Below, in pieces: positions 27,582 through 37,384 of a stretch of DNA of 64,000 nt. This stretch comes from Pseudomonas sp. PA27(2017) (lineage in GTDB: Bacteria > Pseudomonadota > Gammaproteobacteria > Pseudomonadales > Pseudomonadaceae). The notes beneath the pieces were generated by a model. The model was not told where the DNA came from. It did no database searches and saw only the letters and a list, made by a program, of their open reading frames with translations. Location: NCBI RefSeq assembly GCF_001945445.1, contig NZ_MSXW01000003.1:1-64000 (forward strand), written 5' to 3'. The translations under genes and the position numbers were made by a program. Positions within the stretch are counted from its first letter, which is position 1. Each line of letters starts with the position of its first letter.

Positions 27582-28889
27582 ATGTCCAGTCAACCGTTTC
27601 GCCCCGAACTGCTGTCACCGGCCGGCAGCCTTAAGAACATGCGCTACGCCTTCGCCTACGGCGCCGATGCGGTGTACGCCGGGCAGCCCCGCTACAGCCT
27701 GCGGGTGCGCAACAACGAGTTCGATCACGGCAACCTGGCCCAGGGCATTCGCGAGGCACACGTGCTGGGCAAGCGCTTCTACGTGGTGGTCAACATTGCC
27801 CCGCACAACGCCAAGCTGAAGACCTTTCTCGACGACCTGCAGCCGGTCATCGACATGGCGCCGGACGCGCTGATCATGTCCGACCCGGGGTTGATCATGC
27901 TGGTGCGCGGCCGTTATCCACAGATGCCGATCCACCTCTCGGTTCAGGCCAATGCGGTGAACTGGGCCAGCGTGGCGTTCTGGCAGGGGCAGGGCCTGGA
28001 GCGGGTGATCCTGTCGCGGGAGCTGTCGCTCGGTGAGATCGAGGAAATCCGCACCCAGGTGCCGGAGATCGAGTTGGAAGTGTTCGTCCACGGCGCCCTG
28101 TGCATGGCCTATTCGGGGCGCTGCCTGTTGTCCGGCTACCTGAACCGCCGCGACCCCAATCAGGGCGCCTGCACCAATGCCTGCCGCTGGCAGTACGACC
28201 TCAAGGCGGCAGGCGAGAACGAGCTGGGTGAGATCGTCCGGGTGGTCGAGCCGACGTTGGGTATCGGCGCGCCGAGCGACCAGGTATTCGTGCTCGAGGA
28301 TGGCGAACAGCAGATGCCGGTATTCGAGGACGAGCACGGTACCTACATCATGAACTCCCGGGACCTGCGCGCCGTGCAGCACGTCGAGCGGCTGGTGAAG
28401 ATGGGCGTGCATTCGCTGAAGATCGAAGGGCGCACCAAGAGCCATTACTATTGTGCTCGCACCGCCCAGGTGTATCGCCAGGCCATCGACGATGCGGTGG
28501 CAGGTCGGCCGCTCGACCGCGGCCTCATGGCCAACCTGGAGTCGCTCGCCAATCGCGGCTACACCGAAGGCTTCCTGCGCCGCCACGTGCATGATGAATA
28601 TCAGAATTACGGGCACGGCAGCTCGGTCTCCGATCGCCAGCAGTTCGTCGGCGAACTGAGCGGCGATCGCCGTGGTGAGTTGGCCGAAGTGCGGGTGAAG
28701 AACCGCTTCACGGTGGGGGACGGCATGGAGCTGATGACGCCCAAGGGCAATCTGCGTTTCACCCTGGAGCACCTGCAAAATCGCGCGGGGGAGCCGATCA
28801 GCGTGGCGCCCGGCGATGGCCATGTGGTGTACCTGCCGGTGCCGCCCGAGGTGGATCTGCGCTTTGCGCTGCTGATGCGTGACTTGTAG
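27582..28889 (+). CDS. trhP: tRNA uridine-34 hydroxylation protein TrhP (peptidase U32 family, YegQ)
   Basis: A 435-residue U32-family protein. In E. coli TrhP makes 5-hydroxyuridine at the tRNA wobble position from prephenate. The U32 signature 'EVFVHGALCMAYSGRCLLS' lies at about 168-186, with further Cys in 'GACTNACRW' (about 198-206), which would carry the Fe-S cluster. The N terminus 'ELLSPAGSLKNMRYAFAYGA' and the C-terminal beta-barrel ('MELMTPKGNLRFTLE') are typical. The 212 bp upstream hold no other gene. Length and motifs fit TrhP rather than RlhA. Confidence 0.92.
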   Translation: MSSQPFRPELLSPAGSLKNMRYAFAYGADAVYAGQPRYSLRVRNNEFDHGNLAQGIREAHVLGKRFYVVVNIAPHNAKLKTFLDDLQPVIDMAPDALIMSDPGLIMLVRGRYPQMPIHLSVQANAVNWASVAFWQGQGLERVILSRELSLGEIEEIRTQVPEIELEVFVHGALCMAYSGRCLLSGYLNRRDPNQGACTNACRWQYDLKAAGENELGEIVRVVEPTLGIGAPSDQVFVLEDGEQQMPVFEDEHGTYIMNSRDLRAVQHVERLVKMGVHSLKIEGRTKSHYYCARTAQVYRQAIDDAVAGRPLDRGLMANLESLANRGYTEGFLRRHVHDEYQNYGHGSSVSDRQQFVGELSGDRRGELAEVRVKNRFTVGDGMELMTPKGNLRFTLEHLQNRAGEPISVAPGDGHVVYLPVPPEVDLRFALLMRDL

Positions 28890-28958
28890 TCAGAGCGCTG
28901 TCTTCCTGGGTATCGCTGCGCTCAACCGCAGGCTACGGGACTGCGAGCAATTTCGTAG

Positions 28959-28986
28959 CCCGGGTTAGCCGAAGGCGTAACCCGGG
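28959..28986. repeat. Short inverted repeat (REP-like)
   Basis: CCCGGGTTA (28959-28967) pairs exactly with TAACCCGGG (28978-28986) around a 10-base loop. It lies between the convergent trhP and exonuclease genes, with no U tract, so it is more likely a REP-type palindrome than a terminator. Confidence 0.65.
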
Positions 28987-28997
28987 ACGGTCCACGA

Positions 28998-29705
28998 CTA
29001 GAGCGAAGGCCCCTGCGACCGCTGCCGCCAGCTCTTCAGCCGTTGCTCCAGTGCCTTGAGGCTGTCGGCCTGTTGCTTGCGCGCGCGGCTGAACAGGATC
29101 AGTGCCAGTTCGGCGGTCACCAGGGCGTCGGCGCTGGCGTGGTGGCGCTGGCCGACCTGCAGGCCGAAGTGCGCGGTCCAGTCGTCCAGGCCGCCGTTGC
29201 GGATCTCTGCCTGTGGGCAGAGCATGGGTGCCAGCTCGGCGACATCATAGAAAGGGTGGCGCAGGCGCAGGTTGAGGGTGTCCTTGAGGGCGCGGGCCAG
29301 CATGCGCTGGTCGAAGCCGGCGTGAAAGGCCAGCAGCGGGCTGTCGCCGAGAAACTCCATGAACGCCAGCAACGCTTCGGCGGGCTCGATGCCGGCGGCG
29401 ATGTCGCTGGGCGCCAGGCCGTGGATCAACACGCTGGCGCTGACGGTGTGGCCATCGCGGTGCAGGGTGCATTCGAATTGTTCACCGAGCTGGATGGCGC
29501 CGTTGTCGATGACCACGGCGCCAATCGACAGCACTTCGTCGCGCTTGAGATCCAGGCCACTGGTTTCCAGGTCGAGCACCACCAGGCGTTGCTGCGCCAG
29601 GGGCGTGTCATCCGCCGGCCGTGGTGCCGGTAGGGCGGTGCAGCGGCGCTGCTGGTCGTCGGGCAGGGCAGTACGGCGGCGGGTCAGCCAGGCGAGTGCG
29701 TTCAT
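28998..29705 (-). CDS. DEDDh 3'-5' exonuclease (DNA polymerase III epsilon-like)
   Basis: A 235-residue nuclease. Exo I is 'VVLDLETSGLD' (about 42-52) with the D-x-E pair, Exo II is 'AFHAGFDQRML' (about 127-137), and the DEDDh His/Asp motif is 'RHHASADALVT' (about 187-197). It lacks the rest of PolC and is not the replicative DnaQ by context. Its start overlaps the stop of the DUF294 gene by four bases, so the two are one translation unit, a pairing also found elsewhere in Pseudomonas, usually with a sodium:solute symporter that is absent here. Confidence 0.9.
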   Translation of the reverse strand: MNALAWLTRRRTALPDDQQRRCTALPAPRPADDTPLAQQRLVVLDLETSGLDLKRDEVLSIGAVVIDNGAIQLGEQFECTLHRDGHTVSASVLIHGLAPSDIAAGIEPAEALLAFMEFLGDSPLLAFHAGFDQRMLARALKDTLNLRLRHPFYDVAELAPMLCPQAEIRNGGLDDWTAHFGLQVGQRHHASADALVTAELALILFSRARKQQADSLKALEQRLKSWRQRSQGPSL

Positions 29706-31633
29706 AGTTGGTAGCGTAGCCCCAGGCTGGTTTGCAGACGCTGGGCCTGACGGAAGGATTCACGCAGGATGCGTCGGTCCAGGTGGTTGAGGCTGTCCGG
29801 GTCGAGGCGGTTGGAGTAGGGCTGGGCCTGGCGGGCCTGCAACTGATGCTGCTGCAGGCGCGTCTGCTGGATGAAGTGGTAGGCCTCCTCATAGGCGGCG
29901 CCATCCAGCTTGTCGATGATCCCGCGGGCACTCAGCTCGCGTAGGCGCTGTTGGGTATTGCAGGCCTTGATGCCGTTGGCCAGCGCCAGCAGGCGGGCGC
30001 CATCGACGAAGGGCGTGAGGCCCTGGGATTTGAGGTCCAGGGTGTCCTTCTCGGCGCCGCGCCGGGCCACCACGAAATCCCGGAAGCGGCCTACCGGCGG
30101 GCGCTGGCGCAAGGCGTTGTCGGCCATCATGCGCTGGAACAGGCGGTTGTCGGCGATCTGCCTGAGCAGCTCGTCGCGCAAGGTTTCGCAACCACTGGCA
30201 TCGCCCCACACGGTGCGCAGGTCGAAGTAGATGGTCGAGGCCAGCAGGTTCTCCGGGGACGCTTCGCGGATGAAACCGGCGAAACGCCGCGACCATTCCT
30301 GGCGCGACAGGCACAGCTGCGGGTTGCCGGCCATGATGTCGCCCTTGCACAGGGTGAAGCCGCAGCGCGCCAGGCGTTGGTTTATCTCCATGGCCAGCGG
30401 CAGCAGGCGGCCACGAATTTCCGCCGCCTGCACGTTATCGCGGGCTTCGAAGAGGATGCCGTTGTCCTGGTCGGTGTGCAGGGTCTGCTCGCGTCGGCCC
30501 TCGCTGCCGAAACACAGCCAGGTGAAGGGCACGCCGGGATCGCCCAGGTCTTCGATGGTCAGCTCGATCACCCGGCACACGGTATGGTCGTTGAGCAGGG
30601 TGACTATATGGGTGATCTGGCTGGCGCTGGCACCGTGGGCGAGCATGCGGTCGACCAGCTGGCGGATGTCCTCGCGCAGCGCGGCCAGGGTTTCCACCCG
30701 GCCGGCATGTCGAATGGTGCGCGCCAGGTGCACCAGGTCGACGCGCTGCAGGGAGAACAGGTCGCGTTCGGAGACCACGCCGCACAGCTTGCCCTGTTCC
30801 ACCAGGCAGACGTGGGCGATATGTCGCTCGGTCATGGCGATGGCGGCGTCGAAGGCGCTGGCGCCTGGCGGCAGATGGAACGGCGCCTGGGTCATGAGGC
30901 TGCTGATTGGTTGCTCCAGGGAGCTGCCGTCGGCCACCGCGCGGCGCAGATCGCGCAGGGTGAAGATGCCCTGGGGGCGCAAGCCAGGGTCGACGATGAC
31001 GATGCTGCCGACCTGCTGTTCGTGCATCTGCCGCACCGCGTCGCGCAGCGGCAGGTCGGGCGCACAGGAAATCGGTTGGCGCATGGCCAGATCGCCCAGG
31101 CGGGTGTCGAGCGAATACTGCGAACCGAGGGTTTCCACGGCGCGCATCTGCACCTGCTGGTTGACCTGGTCGAGCAGGCTGCTGACGCCGCGTAGGGCGA
31201 AGTCGCGCAGCGGCGTGGACTGGCCGAACAGCCGGGCGAAGGCGGCCTTGTCGAGCAGAAGGCAGAAGGTATCTTCAGCGGCCAGGTGGGCGGTGCGGGT
31301 AGCGCGTTCGCCGATCAGCGCGGCCATGGGAAAGCATTCGCCGCTGGTGATCTCGAAGGTGGTTTCCGTGCCGCGCCGTGCCGAGTGCGGGCGCTGACCG
31401 TGCACGCGGCCCTGCTTGACGATGTACAGGTGCTGTACCGGGCCATCGTCCGGGTGGATGATCACCTCGTCTTCGCCATAGAAGCGCAGCTGGCAGTGCT
31501 CGACCAGATACGCGAGATGGGCAGCATCCATCTGATTGAAGGGCGGGAATTTCTGCAGAAATTCCATGGTGCCGTGGACGTTCTGGCGTACCGCTGTCTT
31601 GCCGGCCTGAACGAAATCGTCGGCTGGTTTCAT
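29702..31633 (-). CDS. Cyclic-nucleotide-binding/CBS/DUF294 nucleotidyltransferase-like protein
   Basis: A 643-residue cytoplasmic signalling protein. Domains in order are a cNMP-binding-like beta barrel (about 20-140; 'LYIVKQGRV', 'GECFPMAAL'), two CBS motifs (about 150-275; 'GIFTLRDLRRAV', 'GVVSERDLFSL'), a DUF294 nucleotidyltransferase domain with 'CFGSEGRREQTLHTDQDNG' (about 365-383, the G-S...D-x-D pattern of the GlnD superfamily), and a helical C-terminal DUF294 domain. The start was chosen at 31633 because AAGGAAC lies upstream. Members are linked to acetate or organic-acid symporters in other species. The ligand is unknown. Confidence 0.9.
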   Translation of the reverse strand: MKPADDFVQAGKTAVRQNVHGTMEFLQKFPPFNQMDAAHLAYLVEHCQLRFYGEDEVIIHPDDGPVQHLYIVKQGRVHGQRPHSARRGTETTFEITSGECFPMAALIGERATRTAHLAAEDTFCLLLDKAAFARLFGQSTPLRDFALRGVSSLLDQVNQQVQMRAVETLGSQYSLDTRLGDLAMRQPISCAPDLPLRDAVRQMHEQQVGSIVIVDPGLRPQGIFTLRDLRRAVADGSSLEQPISSLMTQAPFHLPPGASAFDAAIAMTERHIAHVCLVEQGKLCGVVSERDLFSLQRVDLVHLARTIRHAGRVETLAALREDIRQLVDRMLAHGASASQITHIVTLLNDHTVCRVIELTIEDLGDPGVPFTWLCFGSEGRREQTLHTDQDNGILFEARDNVQAAEIRGRLLPLAMEINQRLARCGFTLCKGDIMAGNPQLCLSRQEWSRRFAGFIREASPENLLASTIYFDLRTVWGDASGCETLRDELLRQIADNRLFQRMMADNALRQRPPVGRFRDFVVARRGAEKDTLDLKSQGLTPFVDGARLLALANGIKACNTQQRLRELSARGIIDKLDGAAYEEAYHFIQQTRLQQHQLQARQAQPYSNRLDPDSLNHLDRRILRESFRQAQRLQTSLGLRYQL

Positions 31634-31706
31634 TGCGCGCGTTCCTTTTGTTCTTGTAGCGGCATGGTGGCGAGCCGTGCCGTGAATCGACATAGGACGT
31701 AAGTCT

Positions 31707-32051
31707 AGGGTCTGTTCCCGTTTCAGCGCGAGCCGCGTTGCCGCGAGAAATGGCCTCCGATTAGGCGCAGGACGCAGGGAATGGACTAGCCGTCCGCGTC
31801 TTCCCTTGCCAAGTCCTGCAACGACAGCGGAGGTCATTTCCCGCGCAACCTAGGCGGCCCCACCCGGAGGGCCGGGCCAGTTCTTGCGCGATGCGGCGTT
31901 ACTCGATGGCTCATTTGGCCTGCCAAACTTCGCATCTGTGTGACCCACATGGATGTGGGAAATGCCGCAAGCCCGCAGGGAGCGGGCGCGGCCCTTGCCT
32001 CGCGCAAGAACTGGCTCCGGCGCGGCCGTGCGTGAAACGGGAACAGACCCT
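31707..32051. mobile_element. 345-bp MITE-like element A
   Basis: A 17-bp perfect terminal inverted repeat (AGGGTCTGTTCCCGTTT at 31707-31723 and its complement at 32035-32051) bounds a gene-free segment rich in nested palindromes. The interior is clearly homologous to the element at 39975-40244: both contain 'AGCCGCGTTG', 'GGACGCAGGGAATGG' and 'CCCTTGCCAAGTCCT'. It occupies most of the 545-bp gap between the DUF294 and GH5 genes. The remaining bases show only the GH5 ribosome-binding region. Confidence 0.8.
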
Positions 32052-32178
32052 CGGCCAGGCGATAAGCGGACGAATATGCCGGCCTACGGTGAACCTCTCA
32101 ACTTCATTGACGTCCTGATGTGTCTGAGACGCGTTTTTCAGGCAGTCATCCCTTCCAGGCACAGAGGAGACATCATCC

Positions 32179-33222
32179 ATGAATGGCAGCATTCTGCGTC
32201 ACGCCGTGGCGCTCGGCACCAGCATCCTGTTGAGCTGCGGCGTCGCCAGCGCACAACAGAAGCCCGTCGAACTGATCGGCATCAACGTCGCGGGCGCGGG
32301 ATTCGCCAGCTCGGTGCTTCCCGGCAAGCACGGCACCAACTTCTTCTTCCCGCCCAAGGGCTATTACGAGAAGTGGCAGCAGAAGGGCATCAGTTGGGTG
32401 CGCTTCTCCTTCATTTGGGAGCGGCTGCAGCCAGAGGCCAATGGCGAGTTCGACGAGGCCTACGCGAAGCTGATCGACAAGACCCTCGATGAAGCGCAGC
32501 AGGCGGGTATCGAGGTGATGCTCGACGTGCACAACTATGGCCGCTACTACGGCAAGGTGATCGGCACCGACGACGTACCGATTTCCGCCTATCAAAACCT
32601 GATGGAGCGCATTGCCAAGCGCTGGGGCAAGCACCCGGCCGTGTATTCCTACGATCTGATGAACGAGCCCTATGGTGCGGCCAACAAGTTCTGGCCGCAG
32701 GTGGCCCAGGCCGGTATCGACGGTGTGCGCAAGTTTGACTCGAAGAACGATATCTACGTCGAGGGTGCCGAATATTCGTCGTCGCTGCGCTGGCCCAAGC
32801 TCAACGACGACCTGCTCGACCTGAAGGACCCGGCCAACAAGCTGATCTATTCGGCGCACATGTACATCGACCCGGATGCCAGCGGTACCTACAAGACTGC
32901 GCTGGCCACTGACCTCGATCCGCAGATCGGCGTCAAACGCATCGAGCCATTCGTCAACTGGCTGATCAAGCACAACAAGAAGGGCCATATCGGTGAGTTC
33001 GGCGTGCCGGCCGAAGACGAGAGCGGCCTCAAAGCGCTGGATCAGACGCTCGCCTACCTGCAGAAACACTGCATTCCGTTCACCTACTGGGCAGCCGGGC
33101 CGTCGTGGGGCAAGAACAAGCTGTCCGTCGAGCCGGTCAAGGGTGTGGATCGTCCGCAATGGGCGGTGCTGCAGAAGTACCTGGGGGGTGGCAACTGCAC
33201 CAGTATCGGGCCGGGAACCTGA
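32179..33222 (+). CDS. Secreted glycoside hydrolase family 5 (cellulase-like)
   Basis: A 347-residue enzyme with signal peptide cleaved after ASA (about residue 25). The GH5 barrel shows the acid/base Glu163 in 'YDLMNEP' and the nucleophile Glu273 in 'HIGEFGVP'; 'DVHNYGRYYG' (about 116-125) is also conserved. It should act on beta-1,4 glucans or a related exopolysaccharide in the periplasm or outside. AGAGGAG precedes the ATG. It is followed 87 bp later by a membrane acyltransferase, suggesting work on one polysaccharide rather than plant-cell-wall attack; this is inference. It lies immediately downstream of a MITE. Confidence 0.88.
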   Translation: MNGSILRHAVALGTSILLSCGVASAQQKPVELIGINVAGAGFASSVLPGKHGTNFFFPPKGYYEKWQQKGISWVRFSFIWERLQPEANGEFDEAYAKLIDKTLDEAQQAGIEVMLDVHNYGRYYGKVIGTDDVPISAYQNLMERIAKRWGKHPAVYSYDLMNEPYGAANKFWPQVAQAGIDGVRKFDSKNDIYVEGAEYSSSLRWPKLNDDLLDLKDPANKLIYSAHMYIDPDASGTYKTALATDLDPQIGVKRIEPFVNWLIKHNKKGHIGEFGVPAEDESGLKALDQTLAYLQKHCIPFTYWAAGPSWGKNKLSVEPVKGVDRPQWAVLQKYLGGGNCTSIGPGT

Positions 33223-33309
33223 AGCGCGGGTTGACGCTCTGATCAGCGTGGCGGCGCTCAAGTCGCCGCCATCGCCCCCTCCGCCGTACCCGATCTCAAG
33301 GATGCTCGC

Positions 33310-34353
33310 ATGACAAACCGCAATCTATGGGTGGATTACGCCAAGGCCATCGGCATCCTCCTGGTGGTCTATGGCCATGTGGTGCGTGGCTTGCTCAACG
33401 GCGGCATCATCACCGAGAACGTGGACTTTCACTGGCTGGTGGACAGCATCATCTACACCTTCCACATGCCACTGTTCTTCTTCCTGTCCGGGCTGTTCTT
33501 CTGGCACTCGCTGAACAATCGCGGCAGTGCCGGGCTGTTCTGCAACAAGATCGACACCATCTTCTATCCGTTCGTGCTCTGGTCGCTGCTGCAAGGCACC
33601 ATCGAAGTGGTGCTGGCGCGCTACACCAATGGTGGCGTGGGCATGGGCGAGGTGCTGGCGTTGCTGTGGTCACCGCGGGCGCAGTTCTGGTTCCTGTATG
33701 CGCTGTTCGCCGCGTTCTGCCTGGCGATCCTCCTTTACCGCAGCTTTTCCACACGGGCTTTCCTGCCGCTGCTGGTGCTCAGCGCGTTGTTCTACCTGCT
33801 GCAGCAATGGACGCCGCGCGTGGCGGCATTGGTGTTCCTTGCCCAGAACTTCGTGTTCTTCGCCCTGGGCATCTGGTTCAACCAGATCCGCGGCAGCATC
33901 GAGCCCCGTGCCTCGGCTGTGGCGCTCGGCAGTGGCTTGGCCTTCGTTGTGGCGCAATACGTGTTCCATGGCTTACTCGGGCTGACCTATGCCGACCGTG
34001 GTGCGGCGTCGCTGGTGGTGGCCTTCATTGGCATCCTGTTCACCGTCAGCCTGTGCATGGTGCTGGCGCGCCGACCGATGGGCTGGATGCTGACCCTGGG
34101 CGCGCTGTCGATGCCGATCTTCCTGATGCACATCCTGGCTGGCAGCGGTGCGCGGGTGATCCTCAGCAAGTTCCTGGGCATCAACGACGACACCTTGCAT
34201 ATCGTCGTGGGTTGCCTGGCCGGCGTGCTGCTGCCGATCATCGCAGCGAAGATTCTCCAGGCGCTGGGCATCAACTGGCTGTACGAGATGCCGGAGCGCT
34301 TCTCGGTCTATCGCTGGCAGCAACGTCGGGTGGCGGCGCAGCCGGCAAGATGA
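33310..34353 (+). CDS. Membrane acyltransferase family 3 (OafA/YrhL-like)
   Basis: A 347-residue protein with about ten hydrophobic helices. It has the family 3 start 'WVDYAKAIGILLVVYGHV', with the conserved His in the first helix, and 'FHMPLFFFLSGLFF' (about 51-64). Such enzymes transfer acetyl or other acyl groups to surface sugars across the inner membrane. There is no fused SGNH domain. The gene order GH5 then acyltransferase suggests modification of an extracellular polysaccharide. AAGGA precedes the ATG. It ends in a bidirectional terminator shared with glcB. Confidence 0.88.
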   Translation: MTNRNLWVDYAKAIGILLVVYGHVVRGLLNGGIITENVDFHWLVDSIIYTFHMPLFFFLSGLFFWHSLNNRGSAGLFCNKIDTIFYPFVLWSLLQGTIEVVLARYTNGGVGMGEVLALLWSPRAQFWFLYALFAAFCLAILLYRSFSTRAFLPLLVLSALFYLLQQWTPRVAALVFLAQNFVFFALGIWFNQIRGSIEPRASAVALGSGLAFVVAQYVFHGLLGLTYADRGAASLVVAFIGILFTVSLCMVLARRPMGWMLTLGALSMPIFLMHILAGSGARVILSKFLGINDDTLHIVVGCLAGVLLPIIAAKILQALGINWLYEMPERFSVYRWQQRRVAAQPAR

Positions 34354-34382
34354 AAACCCAGGGTCGATGTTTGATCCCGCCC

Positions 34383-34417
34383 AAAAGAAAACCGCCTTTC
34401 GGCGGTTTTCTTCTTTT
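34383..34417. terminator. Bidirectional rho-independent terminator (acyltransferase and glcB)
   Basis: GAAAACCGCC (34387-34396) pairs with GGCGGTTTTC (34401-34410). It is flanked by A-rich and T-rich arms on the two sides, so it can terminate both convergent transcripts. Confidence 0.88.
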
Positions 34418-34427
34418 GCGTTGACGC

Positions 34428-36605
34428 TTAGCGCGCCAGGCTGGCCTTCAGTTCGCGGCGACGGCGGTGCAGCACCGGCTCGGTGTAACCGTTGGGCTGC
34501 TTGGCGCCTTCGAGCACCAGCTCCACGGCCGCCTGGAAGGCGATGTTGCCGTCGAACCCAGGCGCCATCGGGCGATACAGCGGGTCAGCGGCGTTCTGCC
34601 GATCCACCACTGGCGCCATGCGCTTGAGGCTTTCGAGCACCTGCGCCTCGCTGACCACGCCGTGGCGCAGCCAGTTGGCCAGCAGCTGACTGGAGATGCG
34701 CAGGGTGGCGCGGTCTTCCATCAGGCCGACATCGTTGATGTCCGGCACCTTGGAGCAGCCGACGCCCTGGTCGATCCAGCGCACCACGTAGCCGAGGATG
34801 CCCTGGGCGTTGTTGTCCAGCTCGTTGCGGATTTCCTCGTCGCTCCAGTTGGTGTCTGGCGCCAGCGGAATGCTGAGGATTTCATCCAGCGAGGCCGGGG
34901 TGCGCTTGGCCAGCTCAGCCTGGCGAGCGAACACGTCGACCTTGTGATAGTGCAGCGCGTGCAGGGTGGCGGCGGTCGGCGAGGGCACCCAGGCGGTGTT
35001 GGCGCCGGCCAGCGGGTGGCCGATCTTCTGTTCGAGCATGGCGGCCATCAGGTCGGGCATCGCCCACATGCCTTTACCGATCTGCGCACGGCCCTGCAGG
35101 CCGCTGGCCAGGCCGACGTCGACGTTGTTGTTCTCGTAGGCGCTGATCCACCTCTCGCTCTTCATGGCGGCCTTGCGCACCATGGCGCCGGCTTCCATGG
35201 AGGTATGGATCTCGTCGCCGGTGCGGTCGAGGAAGCCGGTGTTGATGAACACCACACGCTCGCTGGCCGCGGCGATGCAGGCCTTGAGGTTGACGGTGGT
35301 GCGCCGTTCCTCGTCCATGATACCGACCTTCAGGGTGTTGCGCGCCAGGCCCAGCACCTGCTCGACACGGCCGAACAGTTCGCTGGTGAACGCCACTTCT
35401 TCAGGGCCGTGCATCTTCGGTTTGACGATGTACACCGAGCCGGTGCGGCTGTTGGCGCGGCTGCTGCTGCCATTGAGGTTGTGCAGCGCAGCCAGGCTGG
35501 TGCACAGCGCATCGAGGATGCCTTCGGGCAGCTCGTTGCCGCTGGCGTCGAGCACCGCCGGGTTGGTCATCAGGTGGCCGACGTTGCGCACGAACAGCAG
35601 GCTGCGCCCGTGCAGGGTCAGCTCGCCGCCATTGGGCCGGGTATAGACGCGATCCGGGTTCATGGTGCGGGTGAAGGTATTGCCGCCCTTGCTTACCTCT
35701 TCGCTGAGATCGCCCTTCATCAGGCCCAGCCAGTTGCGGTAGACCAGGGCCTTGTCGTCGGCATCCACCGCGGCCACCGAGTCTTCGCAGTCCATGATGG
35801 TGGTCAGCGCCGACTCCATCAGCACGTCCTTCACGCCAGCGGCGTCGGTGCTGCCGATCGGGCTGGCGGCGTCGATCTGGATCTCGAAATGCAGGCCGTT
35901 GTGCTTGAGCAGGATGGCGATGGGCGCGGCCGCCTCGCCCTGGAAGCCGACCAGTTGATCGGCGTCGCGCAGGCCGCTGATGTCGCCATTGGCCAGGGTA
36001 ACCAGCAGTTTGTCGCCTTCGATGCGGTAACCGGTGACCTCGGCGTGGGAGCCGGTGGCCAGCGGCGCGCTTTCATCGAGGAAGGATCGCGCGGCGGCGA
36101 TCACCTTGTCGCCGCGTACGCGGTTGTAGCCCTTGCCCCTTTCGGCGCCGCCTCTCTCGCTGATCGCATCGGTGCCGTACAGCGCGTCGTACAGCGAGCC
36201 CCAGCGGGCGTTGCTGGCGTTGAGCGCGAAACGTGCGTTCATCACCGGCACCACCAGCTGTGGGCCGGCCATGCGGGCGATCTCGTCGTCGACGTTTTCG
36301 GTGCTGGCCTGCACGGTTTCAGGCTGTGGTTGTAGATAGCCGATCTGTTCCAGGAAGGCTTTGTAGGCCGCTGCATCGTGAGGTTTTCCGGCCCGCTCGC
36401 GGTGCCAGCCGTCGATCTGCGCCTGCAGCTGATCGCGCTTGTCGAGGAGGGCCCGGTTCTTTGGCGCCAGGTCGCCGAATACGGCATCGGCGCCGGCCCA
36501 GAACGCATCGGCCGTCACGCCGCTGCCGGGGATGGCTTCGTTGTTGATGAAATCGAACAGCACCTTGGCGACCTGCAGGCCACCGACTCGAACACGCTCA
36601 GTCAT
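34428..36605 (-). CDS. glcB: Malate synthase G
   Basis: The 725-residue enzyme condenses glyoxylate with acetyl-CoA to malate, the second step of the glyoxylate bypass and of glycolate use. The length is that of isoform G. Motifs include '[17 protein letters not shown]' (about 270-286), the Mg/glyoxylate region '[17 protein letters not shown]' (about 427-443), '[19 protein letters not shown]' (about 454-472) and '[22 protein letters not shown]' near the catalytic end, each given here only in part. The start at 36605 was chosen over a 48-codon upstream extension by the family N terminus ('[12 protein letters not shown]'). Confidence 0.97.
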   Translation of the reverse strand: MTERVRVGGLQVAKVLFDFINNEAIPGSGVTADAFWAGADAVFGDLAPKNRALLDKRDQLQAQIDGWHRERAGKPHDAAAYKAFLEQIGYLQPQPETVQASTENVDDEIARMAGPQLVVPVMNARFALNASNARWGSLYDALYGTDAISERGGAERGKGYNRVRGDKVIAAARSFLDESAPLATGSHAEVTGYRIEGDKLLVTLANGDISGLRDADQLVGFQGEAAAPIAILLKHNGLHFEIQIDAASPIGSTDAAGVKDVLMESALTTIMDCEDSVAAVDADDKALVYRNWLGLMKGDLSEEVSKGGNTFTRTMNPDRVYTRPNGGELTLHGRSLLFVRNVGHLMTNPAVLDASGNELPEGILDALCTSLAALHNLNGSSSRANSRTGSVYIVKPKMHGPEEVAFTSELFGRVEQVLGLARNTLKVGIMDEERRTTVNLKACIAAASERVVFINTGFLDRTGDEIHTSMEAGAMVRKAAMKSERWISAYENNNVDVGLASGLQGRAQIGKGMWAMPDLMAAMLEQKIGHPLAGANTAWVPSPTAATLHALHYHKVDVFARQAELAKRTPASLDEILSIPLAPDTNWSDEEIRNELDNNAQGILGYVVRWIDQGVGCSKVPDINDVGLMEDRATLRISSQLLANWLRHGVVSEAQVLESLKRMAPVVDRQNAADPLYRPMAPGFDGNIAFQAAVELVLEGAKQPNGYTEPVLHRRRRELKASLAR

Positions 36606-36915
36606 CTCTCGCCTCTCTGCTTCGCTTAGCCTCTGTAACGGCGGGAACCCTCGGTGCTGCGCAGGCAGACCGCCTCGGGGCCGTGGTCGACGGCTACCCG
36701 CGTTGCGGCGGTGTGTCTGGAGGTGCTTCGTGAGCGGGGTTTTCCACAACCAGCAGGACTGGGTTTGGGTTCATGTAGTGGGTTTTGCTCGATACTACAT
36801 GAACGAATCGGGAAAAACAGTCCAGAAATGATCGACGCGACCTTGGTCGTATCTCTGGGCGCCACTTGCCGTCGAGAGCTGCCTATACTCCAGGCTCCTG
36901 ACGAGGAACACCACC
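36606..36915. other. 310-bp divergent control region of glcB and the GNAT gene
   Basis: It has no gene. The only clear structure is the dyad at 36770-36803. The interval between glcB and that dyad is GC-rich and shows no recognised promoter. Confidence 0.5.
36770..36803. promoter_or_regulatory. 10-bp perfect dyad upstream of glcB/GNAT (candidate operator)
   Basis: TTCATGTAGT (36770-36779) and its complement ACTACATGAA (36794-36803) are separated by 14 bases. There is no U tract, so a protein site is more likely than a terminator. The centre-to-centre distance of 24 bp would place the two halves on nearly the same face of the helix. Confidence 0.5.
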
Positions 36916-37362
36916 ATGCCCACACGCATCGCCACCGCCGCGGATCTGGATGACCTGATACCGCTGTTCGCCGCCTATCTGGATTTCTATGGCGTCGGCA
37001 AGCCCGAGCGCCAGGTTCGTGCTTTCCTGGCCGAGCGCCTGGAACGCGACGATTCGACCCTGCTGATCGCCAGAGACGATGGGGCGAACGCCCAAGGCTT
37101 CGTGCAACTCTATCCCCTGTATGACTCGCTGGCGCTGCGCCCCAGCTTTCTGCTCAGCGACCTGTACGTGGCCGAGCACGCGCGCCGCCAGGGTATCGGC
37201 GAGCGGCTGCTGGAAGCGGCCCGCGAGCACGGGCTGCGTAACGGTGCCTGCGGGCTGCATCTGGAAACCGCACGTACCAACGAAGTGGCACAGTCGCTCT
37301 ACGAGCGCCTGGGCTACGTGCGTGATGCGATCTACCTGACCTACCGGCTCGACCTGAGTTGA
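36916..37362 (+). CDS. GNAT family N-acetyltransferase
   Basis: A 148-residue single-domain GNAT fold. The acetyl-CoA loop is in 'DLYVAEHARRQGIGERLLEAA' (about 82-102, the Q/RxxGxG/A motif RRQGIG), and the C-terminal strand and helix 'LHLETARTNEVAQSLYERLGY' (about 114-134) are typical. The substrate cannot be read. It is followed 22 bp later by an ACT-domain gene on the same strand, the same order as next to glcB in P. aeruginosa (recollection). Confidence 0.9.
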   Translation: MPTRIATAADLDDLIPLFAAYLDFYGVGKPERQVRAFLAERLERDDSTLLIARDDGANAQGFVQLYPLYDSLALRPSFLLSDLYVAEHARRQGIGERLLEAAREHGLRNGACGLHLETARTNEVAQSLYERLGYVRDAIYLTYRLDLS

Positions 37363-37384
37363 GCGCCATCGAGGAGAACGGCAC

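Noticed and set aside
31891..32118. 75-codon frame inside MITE element A
   Set aside because: It spans the palindromic repeat interior and its right end, with no domain or ribosome-binding site.
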